Assembly (NCBI GenBank): GCA_965230065.1
Contig: OZ245942.1
Location: forward strand, 5,022,001 to 5,086,000
DNA from: G965230065 sp965230065
Lineage (GTDB): Bacteria > Bacteroidota > Bacteroidia > Cytophagales > Cyclobacteriaceae
Length of the DNA: 64,000 nucleotides
Direction: 5' to 3'
The position numbers and the translations under genes are program-made. How positions within the stretch are numbered: position 1 is the stretch's first letter; the number at the start of each line of letters is the position of its first letter. A model generated the notes under the pieces. The model was not told the DNA's origin and did no database searches. It saw nothing but the letters and a program-made list of their open reading frames with translations. Positions 18,714 through 31,700 of this stretch are shown in pieces.

Positions 18714-19718
18714 TTACCACATATAAGTTGATGCTTTCCCGGCATTAAATAACATAAAACCTAATGCGACTTCGTGGGTACCCGAATTGTATGCCCCCAG
18801 GTCGTTGGTAATATAGTCGTAAGAGTAGCTGATCGTGATAAGGTCGCTAATGTTAAACCCGGCAATCGCAACGATGGCATTATCATGCCGATAACCCACC
18901 CCGGCCCAAACCAACTGGTTGAATTTCGCTTTGACATTAAAATCTACCACAGCCGGGCCCGGACCTACATATTTAACTAATGCACTTGGAAGTAACTCTA
19001 ATCGTTCATTGAGTTGTAAACGGTATCCGGTCATTACATAATGATGAATATTCAGTTTTCCTACGGTGCTTTCACTGGATTGGATGTCATTTTGTAATAG
19101 TTGCGCTGCAGAGTATCCAAAATAAAAATTGGAGGAATAAAGCATAATTCCCGCATTCATATCAAAGTAATTATCAATTACACCTTGCGACAGGTAAGTA
19201 TCGTACAACTCATCTTCAGGTACTCTTAGCGTAATTTGATCGAGGCCCCATCTTCGATTTGATAATCCGGCTGAAACTCCTACGGATAATTGAAAAGATT
19301 GACCGAGCCGAAAATGTGAAGCGTAAGAAGCATACGACGACGTCTGGTTAAATTCACCCTGTTCATCACGAACTATGTATCCACCAACACCATGAATCAA
19401 TTTAGGTTCAGTATTTCCCTGCAAGTCCTGGTACAAGTTGGGGTTGCTTATTCTTAGAGAATTGTTTTTATATTCAAACCCTTTATCTGGCTTTATGGCG
19501 CCATGTGCACTGATATAGTAAGTACGGGGAGCATCATCAAAACCTGACCATTGTTGCCTGAACCCTACTTTTAAGTCAACAAAATCTTCAATACCCGTAG
19601 CTGCCGGATTGATTATGTTAGCGCTTTGGAAAAACTGGGTTAACTGAAACTGCTGTTGCGCAAAAAGTGCCCCGGGCCAAAGCAAAATATAAAATATAAA
19701 TAGTTTTACCTTCATCAT
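18714..19718 (-). CDS. PorP/SprF family T9SS membrane protein
   Basis: A 334-residue outer-membrane beta-barrel-like protein with a signal peptide ending ALFAQ, then QFQLTQFFQSANIINPAATGIEDFVDLKVGFRQQWSGF, the conserved start of PorP/SprF proteins. The C-terminus ends in an aromatic residue (YMW), as expected for a barrel. I chose the ATG at 19718, with AGGTGG just after the preceding stop as a possible ribosome binding site, over an in-frame GTG at 19733. In Flavobacterium, SprF is needed to deliver or attach the type B-signal adhesin SprB. Its position 16 bp after the giant type B gene points to the same partnership here. Confidence 0.93.
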   Translation of the reverse strand: MMKVKLFIFYILLWPGALFAQQQFQLTQFFQSANIINPAATGIEDFVDLKVGFRQQWSGFDDAPRTYYISAHGAIKPDKGFEYKNNSLRISNPNLYQDLQGNTEPKLIHGVGGYIVRDEQGEFNQTSSYASYASHFRLGQSFQLSVGVSAGLSNRRWGLDQITLRVPEDELYDTYLSQGVIDNYFDMNAGIMLYSSNFYFGYSAAQLLQNDIQSSESTVGKLNIHHYVMTGYRLQLNERLELLPSALVKYVGPGPAVVDFNVKAKFNQLVWAGVGYRHDNAIVAIAGFNISDLITISYSYDYITNDLGAYNSGTHEVALGFMLFNAGKASTYMW

Positions 19719-19734
19719 TTTTTCATTAACCACC

Positions 19735-22700
19735 TTATCTCAAAATTACTACTGAACCCTTGTAAACCTGGCCTCCATTATCAATGTTTACAATATAATA
19801 ATACGTTCCTACGGGCAAAGCATCCCCTTTGTAGGTGCCATCCCAGGGCTCATTGTATCCTTCTGAGCGAAATACCCTGGTTCCATATCTGTTATAAACT
19901 TCTACCACTGCACTTTCAAAGAATTCTATATCATCTATGATCCATAAGTTATTGGGTTCCCTGCCGTCAGGTGTAAACCCTGTAGGAATGTTAAGCGCAG
20001 TAGGGCGGGGGGTAACATTTACTGTGATTGTATCATAGGCAATCAATCCTTTTGACTCAGTAACTTCTACAAAATATGTTGTAGTTTGGGTAGGACTTAC
20101 ATTGATGACAGGTTGAGTGTTATCATCAATAGCACATTCAGGCTGATCACAAGTCCAGTCAAATGTAAATGGTTCATCGCCACCTGTTGTCGTAGCTGTA
20201 ATTTGCACTGATTCACTTTCAACAATTTCCAGATCATTGCCGGCATCAACCTCTAAAATATCGATAACAACATCAACTGTAAAGGAATTACTGGCTTCTG
20301 CTTTGCCGTCAGAAGCGGTGACAGTAATCGTTGCAGTACCGGTAGAATCAGGCAGGGGAGTGATGTTCAAGCGATATTGCAAAGACTCATCCATTTCCAA
20401 GGTGATATTGTCTTCTGAATCAGGAATTAACTTTTGGTTGTTGGAGGCAATTGTAACGGACATTTCTTCAGGGTCTGAATCAATATCGTCAACACTGAAA
20501 GAGAGAGGGCCAGCAACCTGATTTACCAAAACCAATTGGTTCTCTATATTACTGATAACCGGAGCATCGTTTACAGGGCTGACCGATGCCATAATTTTAG
20601 CATTTTCAGGGGCAAAATCCCCACCATTGCGTGCATTCCAGTAGATGCTGTCTTCTCCAAAAAAATCAGCATCAGGTGCATAAACAAGACTTGGGATATC
20701 ATCTATTGCAATACTTTGTCCTTCAGCTACATCTGATTCATTCAATTTAAGAACACCATTTGTTGGTAAAGAATCAATCCTGATAAATGATAACTCTCCA
20801 CTCGTACTATTAAAATTATCAGTGAATGGGGTTACACTAAAATTATAGGGCGTATCTTCCTGGATATTAAATGAGAAATCTGTAACACCAGTGCCTATTA
20901 TAATATTTACAGAAGCCGGAGCAGCAGCAAATAAAGTAGCATCTGAAGCAATCCATCCAAAATTATCTTTACTGTTGGCAATATCCGGATCAGGGCTGTA
21001 AATCAGGTTATTAATGTTTTCATTAATAATCGTATCATTCACACTCACTTCGGCTTCACCTACAGATAACTTGCCATTCCCCGGAAGGCGTGTGATTACA
21101 ATTTTTTGTAACGCGTCATTTTCAATATCCAAAAAGTGGTTTGAAAAATCCTCTGTAGTAAATGAGATAGCTGCAATATCATTACTGGTTTTCGTAAAAG
21201 AATTGATCATGGGGGCATCGTTTACCGGGGCAAGGGAAATAGAAATTTTGCCAGTATTTTCAGAAGCAGAAAATGGATCTACAGCACTCCAAAAAATGCT
21301 GTCTGCTCCGTTATAGTTCAGGTCGGGTTCATAGCGTAATTCAGCCAGGTTCCCGGTACTAATTTCAGAATTCTGCGACACATCAAAGCTACCAAGTTTT
21401 AGTGTACCATGATTAGGCAATTTGCGTATGATAACTTTCTGCAAGCCGTCATTATCCACATCCGAATACACATCATTAAAGTCAGAGGCTGCAAAAACGA
21501 TGGTGCTGTCTTCTTTTCCTGTTTTTGAAAAATTCCCTGCTACAGGAGGGTCATTCACTGCATTCACAGTAAGTTGAATGAAAGCTTGCTGAGCAGCTGT
21601 TTTTATCCCGTCTGAAGCCGACCATCCGATACTATCTGCACCATTATAGTCAGAATTGGGCAAGTAAGCCAGCGTACCAATTTCATTAGCAGGGATGATA
21701 ACTGTAGAAGTATCCAGCTTTGCCTTAGTTATCTCTTCATCATTATACACTATCGAGCCATTGGGCGGAAGCGTAAGTATTTGAATGCCTGCCAAAGTGT
21801 CGTCAGGGACATCATCATCCTGATAATTGCCCATGAAGTCGTTTAGGGTGAATGATAACTCTGTATCTTCATCAGTTGTAGCGCTAAAGCTTGTAACTAC
21901 CGGGGCATTGTTGGGGAATATCGTTATTGACCTGAAAACACTATCGCTTTTTTCCACTCCGTCATTTATTTGTAATAAGAGTAATTTGGAGCTTTCATTC
22001 GTTACACCGGCTGTATGGTGAAACTGTACCTTTCTGAGGGCTTCCTGGTACATTCCTTTTGAATCTGTACCCATGAGGGTTAGTGTGCCATTTTCCGCAT
22101 CCCAATCGGGAGTAATATTAATCAGGCCGCTAACAGAAAGTGAATCGATTCCCTGCTGAAAATTATCAATAACTTGTACAGTTGCTCCACTTAAGTTTTC
22201 ATTGTCCGGGTCGTTTACCTCTGCTGTTGCGGTGACGCCTTCAGAAAGTTGTCCGTCATAATATGCCAGGGTATTATTTTCAAGGTTAGCAATGACGGGT
22301 TGGTCATTTACAGGAATGATATTGATGTTTTTGATAAGCACATTGCTTTTTACATCTTCTTCATCGGTTAATTGCAGACTTATTACTCTTTTCGTAGTAT
22401 CTGGCCTGTCACTGCTATTTTCGTATCTGATATTTTGGATAACCTGCTGGTATTCTCCGATGGTGGCAGTTCCAGAAAGGGTAAGAATATTGTTATCCAA
22501 CTCCCCGGAAATTTTCTCTGAAGCCACAAAAGTAATGATGTCTTCGCCACTTGCATACCCTTCTTCAATGGTTACTTTAGCCTGGGAAATTAATTCAGGA
22601 GGATCATCAAAATCTCCTATATTTACGCCATTTAATATTTTAATAGAAGGGGTGTTTTCAGTGTACGAAATATCTGGCTCTACTTTATCTGAAAGGATGG

Positions 22701-25700
22701 CGGGGTCATTCACCGGCATTACTTCAATACTTACCAGCTCTATATCGGCTTTATTGCCTCCAGCCCCTGTGTTTCCATTATCCCTCACCGTTATTTCCAC
22801 TTCATCTGCACCGATAAAGTGTTCTTTACTTGTGTAGGTTAAGGTATTCAGGGCATTATTAACTACCGGTAATGTGCCCACAAACCGCATGGTTTTATCA
22901 AGCTCGCCGGTACCTGTAATAAAGGTGAGCCCGGTTTTTACTTTAAGTGTGAGAAATCCGGTAGTAGCGGAAATAACAACGAGTAAGTCTCCGTTTCCTA
23001 CATCAGGGTCAGCTACGCTGATTTCAGGAATTACCGTTGGCACATCTTCATTCAGTTCAAACTCATCGGGTGCGCTGATTACCGGGTCGTCGTTCACAGG
23101 GCTTACGTTCAAATCCACAAAAGCGTCATTGGCGGCAAATGAATTTCCGTCTGAAGCGTTCCAGGTAAAATTATCACTTCCACTGAAATCAGGATTGGGT
23201 TGGTATACCAACTCATCTACTTTATTTTTTGCAACTTTAAACCCATCACCTGTGGCAGCAGCTTCTGTAATCACTGTTTCTTCGTAAATGAGCTTACCGC
23301 CTTTAGGTACAGATTTAATGCGAATTTCTTCAGGGGTTGCTCCGGGCCCCTCATCATCTAAATAAGCGTCTCTAAAATCTTTAATTTCAAAAACTATATT
23401 TTCATCCTCAGTACCTTCTTTTGAAAAATCAAAAATTGAAGGGGGTAAGTTATTACCACCGATAGCTATGAACCGGCTTTGCTCATTACTCCTGTTATTT
23501 TCTGTGTCTCTGATAGAAAAAGTAACCAGTCTATTCCCAGATGATGGAAAAGCAGCAAAGTTTTTATAATTAATATTTTGTAATGCATCAGTATAATTTT
23601 CAGGGGTGTTTTCGCCCTCTAGTACCAGTTCACCTCTATTCAAAAAAAACTTGCCAGTAATATTTGCTATCTGTGTATACTCGAGCACTTCTTCTCCCTG
23701 TTTATAATTTTGGTCAATTTTTACGGAGGCCGAAGCAATATTGCCACCATCAATATCACTAATTGTGATTGTTTGAGTGATAATTGGTTCAGTATTGGGT
23801 TCAAATGCCAAAGCCTCACTTTCAATATTGCTTAATTCAGGTGGATCATTCACTGTATTGATAGCGATATTTCGTGTAACAACGGTACTGCTTAAATTTC
23901 CTGCATCTGTAATAATAAAAGTAACAGTACGAACGACCGTTTCCGGGGTAGCAGTATTGGTATTCTGATATTTAACTTCTCTTAATGCATTTTGAAAAAC
24001 AGATACAGAAAAGTCAGAGCCAGAATTTTTTCTGGTTAATAGCAGCGTTCCGGTATTAACATCAAAATTACCCAATATATGCGGGTGGTTTTCGGGGAAA
24101 GTCAGTACATCCTGATTACTTTGGTAATTACCAGTGATTTTTACAGAACCTGACAACATTTCCTCGCTGTCGTTATCATTTATTGTGATAGACGAGGTAA
24201 TTGCTGTAGCCGGGTCATCTTCTGAATAAGACAAAGTACTTCCTTCAATATTGCCCAGGATTGGCGGGTCATTTACAGGATTTACATTGATGGTTACAGA
24301 TCCTTCGGCTGTCTGTTCTCCTCCTTCTTCGCCGGTATTGCCGTTGTCAGAAACCGTAATGGCCAGGGTTTCAGAACCTGCAAATCCGGTATTGCCCTGA
24401 TAGCTCAGGCTGGCCAGCGCATTATTAACATTAGTCAACGTTCCGCTGATTGTTATTGAGGCACTTTCATTGCTGCTTCCTTCGTCAAATGTGATACCTG
24501 TAATATCTCCGAGTGTTAGTATCCCATTCCCTACGGATAGTGAAGCAGAAACACTGCTTTCACCGGCATCCAAATCCGTCATACTGATTCCGGGAATGTT
24601 AACCGGCGTTTCCTCATCTACGGCAACATCAGCAGGCACGGTCAGGGTAGGCGCATCGTTTACAGAGATTACGTTAATTACAGCTACAGCGGTATCGCTG
24701 AGAAATATTCCAAAAACATCCAGGGAAGCTTGTACGGTAAAACTGCCATTGGCCGATGAGTTGGGGATAGGTGTAAATTTCAACCCGGCATTACCCGCCT
24801 CATACGGAAGCACTTCATTGTTACTGATTTGCGTGGTTCCGTTATTTCTGAAAAGCTGCCCACCCGAGATATTTGAGATTTTAAAATATTTAACCTCACC
24901 ACCGTCATTGGGGTTTCTTTCCAATATAAGTCCGGAAGTAGTTTGTTCATCTTCCAGGGTTTTGGCATGGGAAACCACAGGTTTATCAGCAAAGGCTACA
25001 ACATTAATTTTAGCATTAGATTCAGCGCCAAGTCCCGTGTCATCATTTGAAGTAGAAGCATTTACTTTGAAACTTCCATTTTCTTTAAAGGGTGTACCAG
25101 GGGCGAATTTTACCCCGGCGTTTCCTTGTGCCACTGTTATGAATGAGCCATCACTGATCGCTGTTACGCCATCATTTTGGTACAAAGTGCCCCCTATAAC
25201 ATTTGATATTTTGAAATGGGTTACCTCGCTGCCATCAACACTATTGCGGTTAATAGCAAGGGAAGCTACTTCATTTTCATTGATGGTGACCTCCCCTGGA
25301 ACTGCCGGGGCATCGCCCACAGGCTGTACTACAATGGTGAAGGATTGTTCGGTACTGATATTGTTATTATTTCCCCCTGTAGCCCCATCATCTGAAAGTG
25401 TAACGGCATAATCGGCTGTGCCAAAAGTATTGGGTTGGGCAGTGTAAGTAAGGTCACCTGTAATGGCATCTATCGAGGGGCCACTGGCAAAGGCAATCAA
25501 TCCGGTAAAGGCGGTTTGTGTTAAGTTAAAGGATAGCTGCTGCGAGCCATCATCCCCGTCTTGTATGTCGGAGGCAAAGCCGGCAATAGTTTGTTTCCCT
25601 GCATCTTCTTTCGAAGCCGGGGGATTGCCCAAGATTACAAATGATGGGGCATTATTTACCTCAGCAACACTCACCATAAATGATGACTGAATGGAACCCC

Positions 25701-28700
25701 CTTGCGTATCGGTTGCAGTTAAGGTAATACTGGCCGAACCGGTTGCATTAGGCACAAAGCTCAGGACTAAGTTTGGGTTTACAATCTGGGTAGTTACCAG
25801 GCTTTCATTGGAGCTGGTAGCCGTATAAGTCAAAGCGGCATCAGCATCTTCAATATCTTCAAAAACATTGAAAATATTGATACTCATATCTTCTGAGTTT
25901 TCTGCAACACTTTTATTTTCGACGGTAGTAGCCACAGGAACGTCGTTCACGGCATTAACTGTAACTTTAAACGAGGTTTGTATCGAGGCCCCCTCAGTAT
26001 CAGAAGCTTCTACGATTAAGGTTGAAGTACCATTTTGGTCAGCCAGAAAAGTTAAAGTCAGTTCCTGTTGGTTAACGCTGGTGCTCAAAAGCGAAGGGGC
26101 AGAGTTGCCCGAAACCTGGTAGCTTAATGCTTCATCAGCATCTTCAATGTCTTCAAAAGCATCGGACAGATTAATTTTGAAAGGAGGGGCATCTTCATTT
26201 ACATTCACATCAGAAATACCTGTAGTTGTTGGTGTGTCATTCACTGAGTTGACGGTAACTACAAATTCATCCTGGGTGCTTTCGTTTCCGTCAGAGGCTG
26301 TAACATTGATGGTAGCTTGCCCAAACTGATGAGGTAGAAAGTCGAGGGTAAGTGTGGTTGCATTTATAGATGCAGCTACCAATGTTTCATTATTATTTTG
26401 CACAGAATAGGTAAGCGCATCTCCATCAGGATCAGAAAAGACACCAGATAGATCAATAGGGGAATTACCGGCATCCTCGTCTACAGAAAGATCACTGATA
26501 GGGTTGTCAACTACCGGAGTATTCATGACATCAGCTACATTCACAGTGAAAGATGTTTCCACAAACTTGCTCCCCGAGTCGGTAGCTCTTACTGTTATAT
26601 TTGATGAACCATTTTGGTTGGCTGCAAAAGTAAGCGTAAGATTTTCCGCATTAATGGACGTGGAAACGAGCGTGTTAACCGTATTGCCCACCACAGAATA
26701 AGTCAGGTTTTCATCAGTATCCTCAAGATCAGCAAATGCATTATATATGTTAATATCAATGGGACTGCTGTTTTCCTGCACATTTACGTCTGCAATGCCG
26801 GAAGTAGTAGGATTGTCGTTCACTGGATTAACAGTAACCACAAATTCATCATCAGTACTTTCACTTCCATCAGAGGCGGTAACCGTAATGGTGGCTTGCC
26901 CAAACTGATTAGGCTGAAAGGCAAGGGTAAGTGTGGAAGCACTGACCGAAGCGTTAACTAAATCCTGATTGTCATTCTGAACTGAATATGTGAGGGCACT
27001 AGTGTGAGAAAACACAGTATTCAGGTCAAAAGTGGAATTCTCAGCATCTTCATCCACAGAAAAATCACTGATAGGGTTACTCACAGTGGGTGCTTCTGCC
27101 AAATCGGTTACCTCTATGGTAAATTCTTTGGCAAATTCTTCTCCTTCAGCATCTGTTGAATTTACTTTTATCAGATGTGAAGTTTTATTCTCAAAATCAA
27201 GGGGTTGGGTGGTTGTTAAGTCACTACCTGGTAAATTAAATAAGTTGTATTCGTACGGCGTACTCTGAATAAAAGTATAAGAATAGGGAGAAGTGCCACC
27301 TTCTGTTGAAAAGGAGCCAACTTCACTATCAGCCGGCTGGTTTTCTGCAATCTGGTTATCAGAAAGAATTATATCAGTTGGCCCCCTGTCCAGTATTGTA
27401 ATGCTCAATGCCTGGTCAAAGGGCTCGCTATTGTCATCAGTTGCGATAATTCTCACACTGAGGGATGGCGTACTTTCAAAATCAAACCCCTGGGCAGATG
27501 TGAGTTCATTTCCATTTTCTATGGTAAATGAGCCATTATCATCGTCTCCGTCTCCAGATACAAAGGAAAAACTATAAGGCGGGGTACCACCTGTTGCTGA
27601 AATTGTGCCTACCAAAGTATTCCCTGGCTGGTTTTCTTCAATATCATCGGGAGACAAAGTAATGGCCGTTGGCCCCTGAAGGTCTTCAACAATAATGGTA
27701 AAAGCTTTGTCAAGACTGCTTCCTTGATCATCAGTTACCATCACCCGAACAGCATAAGTATCCTTTATCTCGTAATCAAATGTCTGTTTTGTAAAAAGCT
27801 GGTTGTTGGTAATACTAAATAAATCATTGTTTTCTGAACCAATACCATCTACAAATGCATAAGTATAAGGTGGGGTTCCTCCGCTTGCTGACAATGTGCC
27901 AATTTGGGTGTTTTCCGGCTGGTTTTCCGACACCGTATTATTGTCAAGTGTTAGGTCAGTAATAGATTCATCCAGGTCGTTTACATTGATGGTAAAGAGT
28001 TTAGTGGTTCTTTCCTCATTTTCTACAATCACCTGTAGCCTTATGGTGTAAGTGTCTTTGGTTTCATAGTCAAAGACAGCATTGGTGAGGAGCTGGTCGC
28101 CATCAATAGCAAACAGGTCACTGTCTACCCCGCCATTGAAGGTAGCAAGGTTGTAGGTGTAAGGGGGGGGGCCTCCCTCAGCAGAAATAGTTGCTACAAA
28201 AGAGCCTTCTGGGAGGTTTTCATCAACATCGTTATCAGAAAGCAAAATATTGGTAGGGCCGGGCAGGTCGGTAATATCAATGGTAAAATCTTTAGAGAAA
28301 GGGGTGTTGGTTTCATCCACAGCCTCAATCGTGATATCAAAACTGTTTTTGTCCTCATAATTGAAGACAATAGCAGAAATCAACTCATCTCCATTGATAG
28401 AAAAGAAGTCATTGTCTTTCACGCCAGCAGGCAGGGAAAAGGTAACATTGCCGGCAGCGCCTTCAGCACTAAGGTTACCGATGGAGGTATTTTCAGGTTC
28501 ATTTTCAGGGATGGAATTGTTGGAAAGTGTGATGTCAGTAGGGCCTTCGTCCAGGTCATTGACCGTAATGGTAAACGCTTTGGCAAAGTTTTCCCCATTG
28601 TCATCAGTGGTTTGTGCTCTGATGAAGAAAGAACTTTTGGCTTCAAAATCAAAAACTGCATTGGATAAGAGTTCATCCCCATTGATCACAAACTGCCCGT

Positions 28701-31700
28701 TGTCATTATCCCCGGCACCACTCACCAGCTGATAAATAAAGGGGGTAGTGCCACCTTGGGTAGAAAAAGAGCCAATGGATGTGCCAGCAGGCAGGTTTTC
28801 ATCAATGATAGAAGCAGAGAGCGAGAGATCAGTAGGAGCTTCCACCAGGTCATTAATGGTAATAGCAAAAGCTTTATCAAAGGTCGCCCCATTGTCATCT
28901 GCTGACTGCACCCTGATGGAAAAAGAGTTTTTAGCCTCAAAATCAAAGGCTACCCCAGACAGTAATTCATTTCCGTTGATGGAGAACAGGGCATTATCGG
29001 TATCCCCATTACCACTGACCAGGGTGTAGGTATAGGGAGCGGTACCACCTTGGGTAGAAAAAGAGCCAATGGATGTGCCTGCCGCCTGGTTTTCGTCAAT
29101 GTCGTCAGAGGAAAGTAAAAGATCAGTAGGCCCTTCATCCAGGTCATTAACAGTAATGGTAAAGCTTTTTGAAAAAGGCTCATTACCATCGTCCACTGCC
29201 TGAACAGTTACGGTAAAGCTATTGGTAGTTTCATAGTCAAATACCGCATTTGAGCGGAGCTGATCTCCACTGATGTTGAACTGGGAATTGTCATTTTGCC
29301 CGGAAGGCAGTGAATAACTGACAGTACCATTAGCACCAGAAGCCGATAACATACCAACTGTAGTATTTACTGAAGCATTCTCATCAATACTATTGTTAGA
29401 AAGTAATATATCAGTAGGGCCTTCATCCAGGTCATTGACAGTAATGGTAAACGTTTTGGCAAAATTTCCCCCATTGTCATCAGTGGTTTGGATCCTAATT
29501 GAATAAGAGCTCTTGGTTTCAAAATCAAAAGCTATGTTAGATTGAAGCTCATCGTTGTTAATGCTGAATTGGTCATTATCTGTATCACCGGATCCGCTAA
29601 CGAGGGCGTAAGTGTAAGGCGAGGTGCCGCCTTCAGTAGAAAAAGAGCCAATGGCTGTTCCCACACCCTGGTTTTCATCAATTTCAGTGGAAGAAAGCGT
29701 AAGGTTGGTGGGGCCTTCAGGCAGGTCGGTAATATCAATGGTAAAGTCTTTAGAGAAAGGGGTGTTGGTTTCATCCATAGCCTCAATGGTGACGTCAAAA
29801 CTGTTTTTGTCCTCATAATTGAAGACAATAGCAGAAATCAACTCATCTCCATTGATAGAAAAGAAGTCATTGTCTTTCACGCCAGCAGGCAGGGAAAAGG
29901 TAACATTGCCGGCAGCGCCTTCAGCACTCAGGTTGCCGATGGTGGTATTTTCAGGTTCATTTTCAGGGATGGAATTGTTGGAAAGTGTGATGTCAGTAGG
30001 GCCTTCGTCCAGGTCATTGACAGTGATGGTAAACGCTTTGGCAAAGTTTTCCCCATTGTCATCAGTGGTTTGTGCCCTGATGAAGAAAGAACTTTTGGCT
30101 TCAAAATCAAAAACCGCATTGGATAAGAGTTCATCTCCATTGATCACAAACTGCCCGTTGTCATTATCCCCGGATCCGCTGACCAGCTGATAAATAAAGG
30201 GGGTAGTGCCACCTTGGGTAGAAAAAGAGCCTATGGATGTGCCAGCAGGCAGGTTTTCATCAATGATAGAAGCAGAGAGCGAGAGATCAGTAGGAGCTTC
30301 CACCAGGTCATTAATGGTAATAGCAAAAGCTTTATCAAAGGTCTCCCCATTGTCATCTGCTGAGCGCACCCTGATGGAAAAAGAGTTTTTAGCCTCAAAA
30401 TCAAAGGCTACCCCAGACAGTAATTCATTTCCGTTGATGGAGAACAGGGCATTATCGGTATCCCCATTACCACTGACCAGGGCGTAGGTATAGGGAGCCG
30501 TACCACCTTGGGTAGAAAAAGAGCCAATGGATGTGCCTGCCGCCTGGTTTTCGTCAATGTCGTCCGAGGAAAGTAAAAGACCAGTAGGCCCTTCATCCAG
30601 GTCGTTTACATTGATGGTAAAGAGTTTAGTGGTTCTTTCCTCATTTTCTACAATCACCTGAAGCCTGATGGTGTAAGTATCTTTGGTTTCGTAGTCAAAC
30701 ACAGCATTGGTGAGGAGCTGGTCGCCATCAATAGCAAACAGGTCACTGTCTACCCCGCCATTGAAGGTAGCAAGATTGTAGGTGTAAGGAGGGTTACCTC
30801 CTTCAGCAGAAATAGTTGCTACAAAAGAGCCTTCGGGGAGGTTTTCATCAACATCGGTATCAGAAAGTAAAATATTGGTAGGGCCGGGCAGGTCGGTAAT
30901 ATCAATGGTAAAGTCTTTAGAGAAAGGGGTGTTGGTTTCATCCACAGCCTCAACGGTGATGTCATAACTTGTTTTGTCTTCGTAGTTAAAGACAATAGCA
31001 GAAACCAACTCATCTCCATTGATAGAAAAGAAGTTATTGTCTTTCACGCCAGCGGGCAGGGAAAAGGTAACATTGCCGGCCGCGCCTTCAGCACTCAGGT
31101 TACCAATGGTGGTATTTTCAGGTTCATTTTCAGGGATGGAATTGTTGGTAAGTGTGATGTCAGTAGGCCCTTCCGATAAGTTATTGACTGTAATGCTCAG
31201 TGATTTACTAAAAAACTCATCGTCAGCATCACGCGCTTCAACCCGGATATTATAGGTGCTTTGCGATTCGTAGTCAAAGGAAATATTTGTCTTTAGTTGG
31301 TTTTCGTCTACAGAAAATAAATCGTTATTGGTGTCACCTGACCCGTTGATGAGTGAAAAAGTAACAGGATCGATACCTCCCGTGGATGTGAAACTACCTA
31401 CTGTTGCGAGGGGAGGCAGGTTTTCGTCTACAGAACTTTTTGAAATCGCAAAATCTGTTGGCCCCAAATTCACGATATTGACCGTAAAGTCCTGTGACGT
31501 TATTTGATTGAGCGTATCTATGGCCTGTATGGTTACCTGGTAGGCAGACTGCGTTTCATAATCAAAAATTACTGCAGTATTTAGCTCATTGTCATTGATT
31601 GCAAAAAAATCATTATCATTTTGACCTGAAGGTAAAATAAAAGTATAAGTTTGCGAATCGTCGTCAGTCGATACATTGCCAACGCGTGAGCCAATTGCAC

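Noticed and set aside
24470..25411. Long open frame (313 codons) on the plus strand inside the giant adhesin gene
   Set aside because: It is antisense to a strongly supported repeat protein, its translation is Ser/Leu-rich low-complexity sequence without motifs, and similar antisense frames recur wherever the repeats recur.
28361..30487. Pairs of nearly identical plus-strand open frames suggesting a duplicated gene
   Set aside because: They are antisense shadows of the duplicated cadherin repeats, not independent genes.
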